Assembly (NCBI RefSeq): GCF_000472705.1
Contig: NZ_KI421453.1
Coordinates: forward strand, 248,001-312,000
Direction: 5' to 3'
Source of the DNA: Mesorhizobium erdmanii USDA 3471
GTDB taxonomy: Bacteria; Pseudomonadota; Alphaproteobacteria; Rhizobiales; Rhizobiaceae
Length of the DNA stretch: 64,000 nt
In this document: piece after piece, positions 42,742 to 51,709 of the stretch
Layout: the number at the start of each line of letters is the position of its first letter
How positions within the stretch are numbered: the stretch's first letter is position 1
Notes under the pieces: generated by a model
Databases searched by the model: none
Seen by the model: the letters and a program-made list of their open reading frames with translations, nothing else
Told to the model about the DNA's origin: nothing
Made by a program: the position numbers and the translations under genes

Positions 42742-44220
42742 TCAGGCGTAATTGGCCCAGATGGCCTTCTGGCGCAGGAACGCCTCGATGCCGGCACGGC
42801 CCATATCCTTGCCGAAGCCGGAGCCCTTGTAGCCGCCGGCCGGATAGGTGAATTCCGGCCCGCGCCCGTGCTGGTTGATCCAGACCATGCCGGCCTCGAT
42901 GGAATCCGCCGCCTTGAGCGCCTTCTTCAGATCCGTGGTGTGGACGCTGGCGGCAAGCCCGTAGGCCGGATGCGCCGCCTGGGCGAGGCCTTCCTCGAGA
43001 TCGGTGAAGCTGCGCACTGTCAGCACCGGACCAAAGAACTCGTCCTTGAAACCGATATTGTCGTCGGACACGTTTCCCAGGATCGTCGGCGCATAGAAGC
43101 TGCCTTCGTTGCGGCCTTCCAGTACCGTGCCGCCAGTGACGACCGAGGCGCCCTCACCGACACTGGCGCGGACCATCGTGTCGATGCGTTCGAGCTGCTT
43201 GCGGCTGATGATCGGCGCGAAGGTGGTCTTCTCATCCCAGGTCGGTCCTGCCTTGATCGCCTTGGTGCGGGCGATGACGCGCTCGACGAGCTGGTCGGCG
43301 ATCTTGTCTTCGACGATCAGCCGCGAACCGGCCGTGCAGACCTGGCCGGCATTGTCCATGAAGGCAGCGGCGACACGGCCGGCCACCACATCGATATCCC
43401 CGGCATCGGCCAGCACCAGTTGCGGGCTCTTGCCGCCGAGTTCGAGCGTGACGGGCTTGATGCCGGACTGGGCGGCAAGCGTCATGATGGCGGCACCCGT
43501 CTGCGTCGAACCGGTAAAGGAGATTTTCAGAATGTCGGGATGGCGCACGATCGCCGCGCCCGTCGTGTGACCATAACCGTTGACGACATTGAACAGGCCG
43601 GCGGGAATGCCGGCCCTGGCGGCAAGCTCCGCCAACGCCAGAAGGCTGTGCGGGGTCAGTTCCGAGGTCTTCATCACCACAGCATTGCCGGCGGCCAGCG
43701 CCGGGGCGAATTTCCAGGCCGCGGTGATCATCGGGAAGTTCCAGGGAACGATCGCGCCGACAATGCCGTAGGGTTCATGCCTGACAATGCTGAGTGTGTT
43801 CGCCTCTGTCGCGGTGACCGTGCCTTCGACCTTGTCGCAGAACTCGGCGTAGTAACGCACGACGCCGGCGGTACGCACCGCATCACGCGCAATCGTCATC
43901 GAAATCAGCCGGCTCGACCCCATCGCTTCCAGCTGTCCGAGATAGGTCGCATTCTCCTCGATCAACGCGGCGAAACGCATGAGCACGGCGGCCCGGTCAC
44001 GCGGCGCGACCTTTGCCCAGCGGCTCTGCGCCAGTGCCTTTTTCGCGGCATCGACGGCCTGCTGCACAGCGGCTTCGCCGCCGTCGGTGATCACGCCCAT
44101 GGGCTGGAGATCGGAGGGGCGCAGAACCTCGATCGCCGCGCCGGGCAGTTCAACATACTGGCCGCCGATATGATGGCCGCTGGGAACGGCGATTTTGGCG
44201 GGATCGAAACTCAGTGTCAT
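42742..44220 (-). CDS. Aldehyde dehydrogenase (operon copy)
   Basis: A 492-residue NAD(P)-dependent aldehyde dehydrogenase with Glu in VTLELGGKSPQ, Cys in NAGQVCTAGSRL, WNFPMITAAWK in the cofactor site and the C-terminal PAGGYKGSGFGKD. ATG 44220 is preceded by GGAAGA; a longer in-frame reading crosses a non-coding stretch. It likely oxidises the aldehyde made by the adjoining GMC dehydrogenase. It differs from the second aldehyde dehydrogenase at 48559, so the two serve different steps. Confidence 0.88.
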   Translation of the reverse strand: MTLSFDPAKIAVPSGHHIGGQYVELPGAAIEVLRPSDLQPMGVITDGGEAAVQQAVDAAKKALAQSRWAKVAPRDRAAVLMRFAALIEENATYLGQLEAMGSSRLISMTIARDAVRTAGVVRYYAEFCDKVEGTVTATEANTLSIVRHEPYGIVGAIVPWNFPMITAAWKFAPALAAGNAVVMKTSELTPHSLLALAELAARAGIPAGLFNVVNGYGHTTGAAIVRHPDILKISFTGSTQTGAAIMTLAAQSGIKPVTLELGGKSPQLVLADAGDIDVVAGRVAAAFMDNAGQVCTAGSRLIVEDKIADQLVERVIARTKAIKAGPTWDEKTTFAPIISRKQLERIDTMVRASVGEGASVVTGGTVLEGRNEGSFYAPTILGNVSDDNIGFKDEFFGPVLTVRSFTDLEEGLAQAAHPAYGLAASVHTTDLKKALKAADSIEAGMVWINQHGRGPEFTYPAGGYKGSGFGKDMGRAGIEAFLRQKAIWANYA

Positions 44221-44299
44221 GATGTCTTCCTTTTGCGGCCAACCCCAAGGGGGGCGCATTCGACGATGTCCGCTTGACTGTTTGCGTGAAGCGGCGCCC

Positions 44300-45172
44300 T
44301 CAGCACGCCTTCTCGGCTTCACGCGCCTCGAGGAACGGGCGAAGCAGGTCGGCCGATTCATGGAAGCGCCCAACAAAACTCTTCAGACGCGGATGTTCGG
44401 GATGCAGCAGCACCTCGGCGGGCGGCCCCTGCTCGGCGACCAATCCCTGGTCGAGAAAGACGACCCGATCGGCGACCTCGAAGGCGAATCCCAATTCGTG
44501 GGTGACGATCACCATGGTCATGCCGCTCCTGGCCAGTTCCACCATCGCCTTCATGACTTCGCCGACCAGTTCAGGATCGAGCGCCGAGGTCGGCTCGTCG
44601 AACAGCATCACCTTCGGTTGCATGGCCATGGCTCTCGCAATGGCGACGCGCTGCTGCTGACCACCGGAAAGCTGGCGCGGATATTTCTCCACGTGCTGCG
44701 CCAGCCCCATGAGATCCAGCAACTGAAGCGCCTTCTGCCGCGCCTGCTCCTTGGGCTCCTTCTTGACGATGACCGGGCCTTCCATGACGTTCTCAAGCGC
44801 CGTCATGTGCGGGAACAGATTGAACTGTTGGAAGACCATGCCGGTCTTGGACCGGATGCGGTTGACCTCCTGAGCCGGTATCTGGGCGCCCTTGCCATCG
44901 GCCTGCCTGTCGAACAGCGTCTCGTCGTCGATGACGATGCTGCCGCTGGTCGGCACATTGAGCAGGTTAATGCAGCGCAGCAGCGACGTCTTGCCCGATC
45001 CGCTGGCGCCGATCAGCACGACCACCTCTCCTTCGACGACCGAGAGATCGATGCCGTTCAGCACGCGCTTGTCGCCGAACTTGAGACAGATGCCGTCCAG
45101 CCGCAGGACAGGCTTGTCGCTCTTGTCCGTCACGGCGCCTGCTTCCCTGGCGATTGCGTCACTGGCGCTCAT
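44300..45172 (-). CDS. Polar amino acid ABC transporter ATP-binding protein
   Basis: A 290-residue ATPase of the GlnQ/HisP class: Walker A GASGSGKTS, Q-loop VFQQFNLFPHMTA, signature LSGGQQQRVAIARAM, Walker B VMLFDEPTSALD, switch VTHELGFAF. It carries about 25 extra N-terminal residues before the domain. Its ATG overlaps the permease stop (45169-45172), so the importer genes are translationally coupled. The neighbouring catabolic enzymes imply that the cargo is the operon's growth substrate. Confidence 0.87.
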   Translation of the reverse strand: MSASDAIAREAGAVTDKSDKPVLRLDGICLKFGDKRVLNGIDLSVVEGEVVVLIGASGSGKTSLLRCINLLNVPTSGSIVIDDETLFDRQADGKGAQIPAQEVNRIRSKTGMVFQQFNLFPHMTALENVMEGPVIVKKEPKEQARQKALQLLDLMGLAQHVEKYPRQLSGGQQQRVAIARAMAMQPKVMLFDEPTSALDPELVGEVMKAMVELARSGMTMVIVTHELGFAFEVADRVVFLDQGLVAEQGPPAEVLLHPEHPRLKSFVGRFHESADLLRPFLEAREAEKAC

Positions 45173-45822
45173 TTCAAGCTCCCGCTCTTTTCGAGTTTCC
45201 GGGACAGCAGCGTCAGCGGCACCAGGATGATCAGGAAGATGACGCCGACGGCGGTGTAAACTTCCATCGGCCGATAGGTGAAGCTCGAGATGTAGCTCGC
45301 CTGATAGAGAAGGTCGGGAACCGTTATCATCGACAAAAGCGTGGTGTTCTTCATCTGGATGATCGACTGGCCGGCGAGCGGCGGGATCATCTTGCGGAAG
45401 GCCTGCGGCAGGATGATGCGGCGCATGCGCTGGCCATAGGACATGCCGATGGCGGTCGCCGCATCCGTCTGGCCGGGGTCGACCGACTGGACGCCGGCGC
45501 GCAGGATTTCAGCATAGAAGGAGCCGACATAGCAGCTCAGCCCGATGAAGCCGGCCCAGAATTTGGTGACATTGATGCCGGCGAAGATCGGGAAGGCGTA
45601 GTAGACCCACAACAGCGTGACGAGCAGCGGAATGTTGCGGAAGAACTCGACATAGACCTGGCCGAGGATGACCAGCGGCTTGAATGTGCTGAGCTGGATA
45701 AGCCCGATGAACAGGCCGATCAGCATGCCGGCACCGATGGTGATGACGGTGAAGTAGAGCGTCATCAGCAGGCCCTGCCAGAGCAGCCCGATATTGTTGG
45801 TTATGACCGTATAGTCGAACAT
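45169..45822 (-). CDS. Polar amino acid ABC transporter permease
   Basis: A 217-residue HisMQ-type permease with FFRNIPLLVTLLWVYYAFP and the EAA loop DAATAIGMSYGQRMRRIILP. ATG 45822 is preceded by GAGGAC; eight residues more would be added by an upstream in-frame start. Only one permease gene is in this importer, so it probably forms a homodimer, unlike the EhuC/EhuD pair elsewhere in the window. Confidence 0.87.
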   Translation of the reverse strand: MFDYTVITNNIGLLWQGLLMTLYFTVITIGAGMLIGLFIGLIQLSTFKPLVILGQVYVEFFRNIPLLVTLLWVYYAFPIFAGINVTKFWAGFIGLSCYVGSFYAEILRAGVQSVDPGQTDAATAIGMSYGQRMRRIILPQAFRKMIPPLAGQSIIQMKNTTLLSMITVPDLLYQASYISSFTYRPMEVYTAVGVIFLIILVPLTLLSRKLEKSGSLK

Positions 45823-45896
45823 GGCGTCCTCACTGGTTCGATGCACGTCCAGTGGTGGCCTGACCGCCGCGCTGGGCGGCGGTCAGGCTGTTGCGA

Positions 45897-46739
45897 TTAG
45901 AAGGAGAAACCTGCCGGGAGGATCGACAGGTCGATGCCGCGGGCTTCCCAGGAGCGGGCAAGCTTGCCTTGGGCAAGGCCGAGCGAGCGTTCCTGCAGGA
46001 TCCAGTTGGTCAGGAAGTTGATGAACCCGGCATTGCCCGGCTTGCGGGCGACCGCAAGCGTTGCCGGATTGCGCAGGATCGGCTCAGGCAACGAGACATT
46101 GCCGATTTTCTGGTTGGTGATCTGCAGCGCATCGAAAATGGAAAGCACGACGCCGTCGGCGCGGCCGGCCTGCAACTCCATCAGCGCCAGGCCGCGATCC
46201 TCCACCGGCGTGATCTTGGCCTTCGGCAGCAGCGCTTCGGCAACCACCTGCATGGTGCTGCCCTTCTGCACGACGACGGTCTTGTCGGGCGCGTTGAGCT
46301 CGGCCCAGGTCTTGACCGGCTTGCCGGGAGGCGTCAGCACGGCCCAGGCGTCGGTGAACAGCGGTTCCCACAGATAGTCGACAACCAGACCGCGCTTCGG
46401 GTTCGGATTGACGCCGATGGCGATGTCGATCTTGTTGGACTGGAAGTCGGCAGCCAGATTGCCCCAGGTCGTCTCGACAGGCTCGAGCTTGACGCCGAGT
46501 TGGGTGGCGATCTCGCCGAGGAATTCGTAGTAGAAGCCGCTCCACTGCCCGGTGGCCGGATCCTTGATGTAGCCTGGCTCCTCGCCGGTCATCACCGGAA
46601 CCTTGAGCACGCCGCTGGCGCGGATCTGGTCGATGACGGCGGATGGATTGTCGTCCGCGTATGCGGCGATTGGTGCGGTGAGCAGGCCGAAGCCAATGGT
46701 CAAAGCGGCCATGAGCGTACGCATTACTGTGAATTTCAT
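45897..46739 (-). CDS. Polar amino acid ABC transporter substrate-binding protein
   Basis: A 280-residue family-3 periplasmic binding protein: a signal peptide to about residue 28 (cleavage after AYA), then GVLKVPVMTGEEPGYIKD and the two-lobed fold. It ends LSILPAGFSF. The binding-site Arg/Asp that usually grips the alpha-amino-acid carboxylate is not obvious by eye. It is 30 bases downstream of the epimerase gene, so ligand and epimerase substrate are probably the same or closely related. Confidence 0.85.
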   Translation of the reverse strand: MKFTVMRTLMAALTIGFGLLTAPIAAYADDNPSAVIDQIRASGVLKVPVMTGEEPGYIKDPATGQWSGFYYEFLGEIATQLGVKLEPVETTWGNLAADFQSNKIDIAIGVNPNPKRGLVVDYLWEPLFTDAWAVLTPPGKPVKTWAELNAPDKTVVVQKGSTMQVVAEALLPKAKITPVEDRGLALMELQAGRADGVVLSIFDALQITNQKIGNVSLPEPILRNPATLAVARKPGNAGFINFLTNWILQERSLGLAQGKLARSWEARGIDLSILPAGFSF

Positions 46740-46769
46740 GTCATTCCCCTTTCTGAGTTTTTTTGGTGA

Positions 46770-47762
46770 TTACCGGGCTAGAAATCCCTTCGAGAGAGGG
46801 TCGCTCTTCTCGAAGTAGATTGTCTGGGTCGAGGTGATGAAAGCGGAGCCCTCGATCTCGATGATCATCGCCTCGCGGCCTTGCGCCTCGACGCGCCGTT
46901 GCAGGCGCGCCTCGAACGGAATGCCGAAGATGTTGCTTGCGTGATAAGTCTGGCCGGGGCTGATCAGCCCCTTCTCGAGCAGCGCGGTCAGGCGCGCCGA
47001 CGTGCCGGTGCCGCAAGGCGAGCGGTCGTACTTGTTGGATTCCAGGACAAGAAAATGCGTCGCTGAAGTCTCGCTGTCGGCGTCGTAAAAAAGCACGCTC
47101 GGCGCAGCCGCACCGGCCAGCAGCGGCAGGTCCTTCGTCGCTGCCTTGATCGCGTCCTTGATCCTGGCGCCGGCCTGCATCAGGGCCGACGCATTGTCCG
47201 GGACCAGCTTGAAGCCAAGTGGCGCGGCGTCCACCAACGCGTACCACATACCGGCGTAGACGATGGCGGCATCAATGTTGCCGATATCTTCGACGGCAAC
47301 GCTGATGTGCTCCAGCCCGACATAGCTCGGGACATTGGCGATCCGCACACGCTCCAGCGTGCCGTCTTCGTTCCAGATCAGATGAACGGTCACCACTCCG
47401 GCCGGCGTTTCCAGCGTGAAGCTGTCACCGGTTTCGGCGGAGATCTGGCCTGTGAAGGCCAGCGTCCTGGCAAGACCGATCGTGCCGTGACCGCACATGT
47501 CGAGATAGACATAGGACGAGATGAAAAAGGCACCATAGTCGGCGACCTCCGAGGCCACCGGCACGAGACCGACCATGGCGGCATGACCGCGCGGCTCATG
47601 CAGCAATGCCGGACGAAGATGGTCGAAGTGCTGGCGAAAATGGTCCCGCTTGTCCCGCACGCTGGAGCCGAAAAGCTTCGGAACGCCGCTCAAGATGACC
47701 CGTGTGGGATGGCCGGCCGTGTGGGAATCGATGACGCTGAACGCCGAGGCGAAGCTGGACAC
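46770..47762 (-). CDS. Proline racemase-family enzyme, probable 4-hydroxyproline 2-epimerase
   Basis: A 330-residue two-lobed PrpA-fold enzyme. Both catalytic cysteines are present: C90 in DMCGHGTIG and C250 in RSPCGTGTSAR. Two Cys mark racemases/epimerases; trans-3-hydroxyproline dehydratases have a Thr for one of them. So it likely epimerises C2 of hydroxyproline or a relative, giving the D-form for an oxidase. It uses a GTG start (47762) 3 bases after the regulator stop, with AGG in the preceding GAGAGGGCTAGG. First enzyme gene of the operon. Confidence 0.85.
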   Translation of the reverse strand: MSSFASAFSVIDSHTAGHPTRVILSGVPKLFGSSVRDKRDHFRQHFDHLRPALLHEPRGHAAMVGLVPVASEVADYGAFFISSYVYLDMCGHGTIGLARTLAFTGQISAETGDSFTLETPAGVVTVHLIWNEDGTLERVRIANVPSYVGLEHISVAVEDIGNIDAAIVYAGMWYALVDAAPLGFKLVPDNASALMQAGARIKDAIKAATKDLPLLAGAAAPSVLFYDADSETSATHFLVLESNKYDRSPCGTGTSARLTALLEKGLISPGQTYHASNIFGIPFEARLQRRVEAQGREAMIIEIEGSAFITSTQTIYFEKSDPLSKGFLAR

Positions 47763-47765
47763 GAC

Positions 47766-48446
47766 CTAGCCCTCTCCGAAGGCATCGCGAATGCCAGCCC
47801 GCATGCTCTGCCAGATTTCCCGGATGAGGTTTTCGGTCATCGCCTTGGCGCTTTCGCCATCGCCGGCGGTGATCGCATCGTAGATGCGGGCCGTGTCGTC
47901 GAGCGACAGTTGGATGATCTTGGGATCCTGCTCGTAGGCATGATAGCGATAGCGCAAGGCCTGCTTTTCCAGCCCACCGAGCAGGCGCGTCAGCGTCTTG
48001 TTGCCGGCCAATGTGTAGGTCAGGAATGAGCCGCGCACGTCGACGATGAAGAACTGCCGCGCATCGTTCCTGGCCTGGGCCTGTTTCAGCTCAGACAAAA
48101 GGTTCTTGAACTCGGCCTTCTTCTCGATGTCGGCGAATTCGGCCGCCTGCTTGGCCACCAGCCCTTCGAGTTCGATGCGGCAGGTGTAGACCTCGTCGAA
48201 ATCGCGCTGCGACATCGGTGAAACCCAGATGCCGCGCCTGGCCTCACGCATCACCAGACCGTCGCGCTCCAGCAGCCGAAGCGCCTCGCGCACCGGCGAC
48301 CGGCTGACGCCGTAGCGCGCGGCGACCATTTCCTCGGTCAAGCGCTCCCGCGACTTGAGGCGGCCGAAGATGATCTCTTCCTCGAGCATCTCGGCGAGAT
48401 TCTCCGGGATGGCTACCGACAATTTCTGGATGCGCGCTAAAATCAT
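47766..48446 (-). CDS. GntR-family regulator (FCD) heading the epimerase operon
   Basis: A 226-residue FadR-type regulator: winged helix with recognition helix YGVSRSPVREALRLLERDG (about residues 45-63) and a helical FCD domain. It is the first gene of the operon and divergent from an aldehyde dehydrogenase, so it probably represses both units until the substrate appears. A 17-base near-palindrome lies 13 bases upstream of its start codon, well placed for repression in both directions. Confidence 0.88.
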   Translation of the reverse strand: MILARIQKLSVAIPENLAEMLEEEIIFGRLKSRERLTEEMVAARYGVSRSPVREALRLLERDGLVMREARRGIWVSPMSQRDFDEVYTCRIELEGLVAKQAAEFADIEKKAEFKNLLSELKQAQARNDARQFFIVDVRGSFLTYTLAGNKTLTRLLGGLEKQALRYRYHAYEQDPKIIQLSLDDTARIYDAITAGDGESAKAMTENLIREIWQSMRAGIRDAFGEG

Positions 48447-48458
48447 GTCGACACCATA

Positions 48459-48475
48459 CTGTATACAATGTACAG
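48459..48475. promoter_or_regulatory. Candidate GntR operator CTGTATACAATGTACAG
   Basis: A 17-base near-palindrome with outer arms CTGTA/TACAG and a TGTATACA core lies in the 112-base gap between the GntR gene and the divergent aldehyde dehydrogenase. FCD-type GntR proteins commonly bind TGTATACA-like sites. It would overlap the regulator's own promoter. Confidence 0.6.
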
Positions 48476-48558
48476 GTCAAGCCATCGCGGAAACTTTCTT
48501 GTGACGTGCAATCTGCCGGCGGCCTTTCGCGAGCCGCCGGGCCGGAAAGGGCCAAGAC

Positions 48559-49989
48559 ATGTATCCAGAGACGATCGAGCTGTTGATTGACGGCGTGTGG
48601 TGCCAAGGGTCGGACGGCAAGTCCGAACCCTTGATCAATCCCGCCACCGAGGAAGTGCTGGCGACCGTGCCGCATGCCACGGAAGCCGACCTTGACCGTG
48701 CTCTCGCGGCCTCGCTCAAGGGCTTCAAGCTGTGGAAGACGATGACCGCGATGCAGCGCTGGGCGATCACGGACAAGGCCGCGGACCTGATCGAGCAGCG
48801 CAAGGGCACCATCGCCCGCATCCTGACGATGGAGAACGGCAAGGCACTAGCCGAGGCCACCGGCGAGGTGCAGTTCGCGGCGGACGCGACCCGCTGGTAC
48901 GCCGAGGAGGGTAAGCGCGCCTATGGCCGCATCGTCCCTGCCCGGCTGCCCGGCGTGCGGCAGATGGTGTTCAAAGAACCTGTAGGCCCGGTCGTCGCCT
49001 TCGCTGCCTGGAACTTTCCGGCCAGCAATGTCATCCGCAAGATCTCGGGCGCTCTCGGCGCCGGTTGCTCGATCATCCTGAAGCCGGCGGAAGAAACGCC
49101 GGGAACCGCCGTCGCCATCGCCCGCTGCTTCCAGGACGCCGGACTGCCGGCCGGCGTGCTCAACATCGTGTTCGGCGAGCCGGCCAAGGTCTCGTCCTAT
49201 CTGATCGCCTCACCGATCCCAAAGAAAGTCTCGCTGACCGGCTCGACGGCGGTTGGAAAGCTGTTGCAGAAACAGGCGGCTGACACGCTGAAGCGTTGCA
49301 CCATGGAGCTTGGCGGCCACGCCCCCGTGATCGTCCATGAGGACGCCGATCTCGACAGGACGCTGGACACGGTCGTCGCCTTCAAGTTCCGTAATGCCGG
49401 CCAGGTCTGTACCTCGCCGACCCGCTTCTATGTGCATGAGGCCGTCTACGACCGCTTCATCGACGGCTTTGCCACGCGCGCCGAAAAGCTCAAGATCGGC
49501 GACGGCCTCGACGCAAACGTGCAGATGGGCCCGATGATCGCGCCGCGGCGGCTCGACGCCATGGACGGTTTCGTCAGCGATGCAACGGCGAAAGGAGCAA
49601 CCGTCGTCACTGGCGGCAAGCGGATCGGCAACAAGGGCTATTTCTACGCGCCGACATTGCTGAAGGACGTGCCGGACACTGCGCGCATCATGTCCGAAGA
49701 GCCGTTCGGGCCGATCGCGCCGACCACCACATTCTCGACCTTCGACGACATGATAGAGCGTGCGAACGCGCTGCCTTACGGTCTCGCCTCCTTCGTCTTC
49801 ACCCGCAATCTCAGCCTTGCCCAGAAGACCGAGGCGGCGCTCGAGGCGGGCATGGTCGGCGTCAATCACATGATGGTGTCGACACCGGAAACGCCGTTCG
49901 GCGGCGTCAACGAATCCGGCTATGGCTCGGAGAGCGGCATCGAAGGGCTCGACGCCTATCTGCGGACGAAGTTCGTGACCGAGATGTAG
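48559..49989 (+). CDS. Aldehyde dehydrogenase, possible 2-oxoglutarate/succinate semialdehyde type
   Basis: A 476-residue NAD(P)-dependent aldehyde dehydrogenase: AAWNFPASNVIRKISGAL in the cofactor site, Glu in TMELGGHAPVIV, Cys in NAGQVCTSPTRF and TPFGGVNESGYGSE near the end. It is divergent from the GntR operon and shares its regulatory gap. In hydroxyproline pathways the last step is oxidation of 2-oxoglutarate semialdehyde, which this gene could perform; that is inference from context. It converges on the FAD oxidoreductase (43-base gap). Confidence 0.86.
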   Translation: MYPETIELLIDGVWCQGSDGKSEPLINPATEEVLATVPHATEADLDRALAASLKGFKLWKTMTAMQRWAITDKAADLIEQRKGTIARILTMENGKALAEATGEVQFAADATRWYAEEGKRAYGRIVPARLPGVRQMVFKEPVGPVVAFAAWNFPASNVIRKISGALGAGCSIILKPAEETPGTAVAIARCFQDAGLPAGVLNIVFGEPAKVSSYLIASPIPKKVSLTGSTAVGKLLQKQAADTLKRCTMELGGHAPVIVHEDADLDRTLDTVVAFKFRNAGQVCTSPTRFYVHEAVYDRFIDGFATRAEKLKIGDGLDANVQMGPMIAPRRLDAMDGFVSDATAKGATVVTGGKRIGNKGYFYAPTLLKDVPDTARIMSEEPFGPIAPTTTFSTFDDMIERANALPYGLASFVFTRNLSLAQKTEAALEAGMVGVNHMMVSTPETPFGGVNESGYGSESGIEGLDAYLRTKFVTEM

Positions 49990-50032
49990 CGAGGGCAGGC
50001 TTTGTGGCCACCGACGGGCAAAGGTAGCCCCT

Positions 50033-51352
50033 CTAGAGACTGGGTCCCAGCTCGAGTGAGCTGCCGTCGCTGAACCGGGATTGCCGGAACCTGTGAAGGT
50101 TGTGCCCGATCTCGTTGCCCTGGACGAGGTCGGACACGACGCGGCCCATCCCGGGTCCGATGCCGAAGCCGTGACCGCTCATCCCGGTGGCGATGACGAG
50201 GCCGGGAATCTCGGCGGCACGATCAACGATCGGGACGACGTCCGGCATCGCGTCGATCATGCCCGCCCAGCTCGCCTTGAGGGGCACTGTCTCGAATTGT
50301 GGGAAAAGTGCCCTGAATTCGCGGTCCATATCGCGCAGCGCCGAGGCCTTGGGAGCGGGATTGAGGATGCGCATCCGTTCGAACGGGCTTTCCTCATCGG
50401 CGTTCCATCGGCGTAGAGTCGACCAGCTGTCGGGATAGCCGCGCGGCGCTGCGGGCAGATAGCGGGTGCCAAAAGGATTGGCCATCAGCGCGGGTAGGTA
50501 TTTGGTCGCATGACGAAACGCGTCAGGCCCGACATACAGCTGGTTGGCACCTCCCGATGCCAGCGTGTACCCGCCATCATGCCTACGCCGGAATGCGATA
50601 TGTTCGTCGGCGACGGCACCCGAATGAACCTCGGGCATGGGTTCGGTCGCGGCGACGGTCGCCCTGACGCTGAGTTGCGGGATGGATACACCGTGAGCGC
50701 GCAGGAAGAGCGACGTCCACGCCCCACTCGCCACGACAGCATTCGAGGTGGCGATACGGCCTTGCTCGGTCCAGACGCCGCTGATGCGTCCAGCCGCTGT
50801 ATCGAGCATGCGCGCCGCACAATTCTCGATGATGGTGACACCGTGCCGGGCGGCCAGGCGGGCAAGCGCGGGCACCGCGACCCAAGGCTCGGCGCGCATG
50901 TCCGATGGGGTGGTCATTGCGCCCTTGAAAGTGCGCGACATAGCCGGGATCAGCTTGGCTGCTCCGCCTTGGTCAAGCAGGCGTGTATCGACGCCGTGCA
51001 TCTCGGCGATCTTCAGGAACTTGGCGAACCGGGCCATCTCCTTGTCCGTTCGCGCAAGATAGGTAACGCCCGTCTGCTTCAACCCGATGTCCTGGCCGCA
51101 TTCCTCGGCGAGTTGACGCCAGAGGCGTTGCGCTTCGATCACGATCGGCAGTTCAGCGGCATCGCGACCCTGCTGCCGGATCCAGCCCCAGTTCCGCGAC
51201 GATTGCTCGCCGGCAATGCGACCCTTTTCCAGCAAGGTCACCGAAATTTTACGTCGCGCCAGGAACAAGGCGGTGGTCACGCCGATGACGCCACCACCGA
51301 TGACCACAACCTCCGAAGCCTTCGGCAGTGGCGCTTGAAACTGGATCGGCAT
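50033..51352 (-). CDS. FAD-dependent amino acid oxidase-like protein (DAO family)
   Basis: A 439-residue flavoprotein with FAD motif VVVIGGGVIGVTTALFLA at about residues 15-32, NWGWIRQQGRD and a C-terminal ATGMSGHGFGIGPGMG. It belongs to the glycine oxidase/sarcosine oxidase-like group acting on secondary or N-methylated amines and D-amino acids. I start at ATG 51352; a TTG at 51379 is possible. It is the second such oxidase near the epimerase operon and may deal with an N-methylated precursor (inference). Confidence 0.82.
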   Translation of the reverse strand: MPIQFQAPLPKASEVVVIGGGVIGVTTALFLARRKISVTLLEKGRIAGEQSSRNWGWIRQQGRDAAELPIVIEAQRLWRQLAEECGQDIGLKQTGVTYLARTDKEMARFAKFLKIAEMHGVDTRLLDQGGAAKLIPAMSRTFKGAMTTPSDMRAEPWVAVPALARLAARHGVTIIENCAARMLDTAAGRISGVWTEQGRIATSNAVVASGAWTSLFLRAHGVSIPQLSVRATVAATEPMPEVHSGAVADEHIAFRRRHDGGYTLASGGANQLYVGPDAFRHATKYLPALMANPFGTRYLPAAPRGYPDSWSTLRRWNADEESPFERMRILNPAPKASALRDMDREFRALFPQFETVPLKASWAGMIDAMPDVVPIVDRAAEIPGLVIATGMSGHGFGIGPGMGRVVSDLVQGNEIGHNLHRFRQSRFSDGSSLELGPSL

Positions 51353-51709
51353 GGCTTCGGTGAAGGGAAAACTTGTCAAGGAAGACTAACCTCTCGGTGT
51401 TCCACGGCGGCGCCGGCCTTGCCGCCGGACTGGCGGCCTGGATGGAATATCGGCGATGCGTGACAGAACTGATAGTCCCTCCAGGCTGGGTCGAGCTGGA
51501 GAATCCGCGCGTCAATGCCGTGAATTGTTTGTGCCAGCAAATGTCGTCCCGGCACCCATTCGGGCGACAAGGCCGCAAACGTCCGGCGACCGATAGCGGC
51601 ACGGCCTGTCAGGCACAGTGCGATGGCGCCATTGGCCCCTTGAAGGGTCAAGTCGGACACGCGTAACATCGCCTCATCAGAACTGAGTCTGCTTCATTCG
51701 TCCGGGCTA
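51353..51709. other. Intergenic stretch without a recognised gene
   Basis: These 357 bases separate divergent genes. Both strands are open for about 97 codons over 51373-51669, but neither translation resembles a family I recognise, and the openness on both strands is common in GC-rich DNA. It must hold the promoters of the oxidase and the ABC exporter. No convincing -35/-10 pair, terminator or repeat was seen. Confidence 0.5.

Noticed and set aside
41033..44220. betA-betB (choline to glycine betaine)
   Set aside because: The pair sits in an operon with an epimerase, an amino acid importer and an aldolase, and no betI or choline transporter is present, so choline is not supported.
51373..51669. 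Overlapping 97-codon frames on both strands
   Set aside because: Neither has a recognisable domain or a ribosome binding site; open frames on both strands are frequent in DNA this GC-rich.
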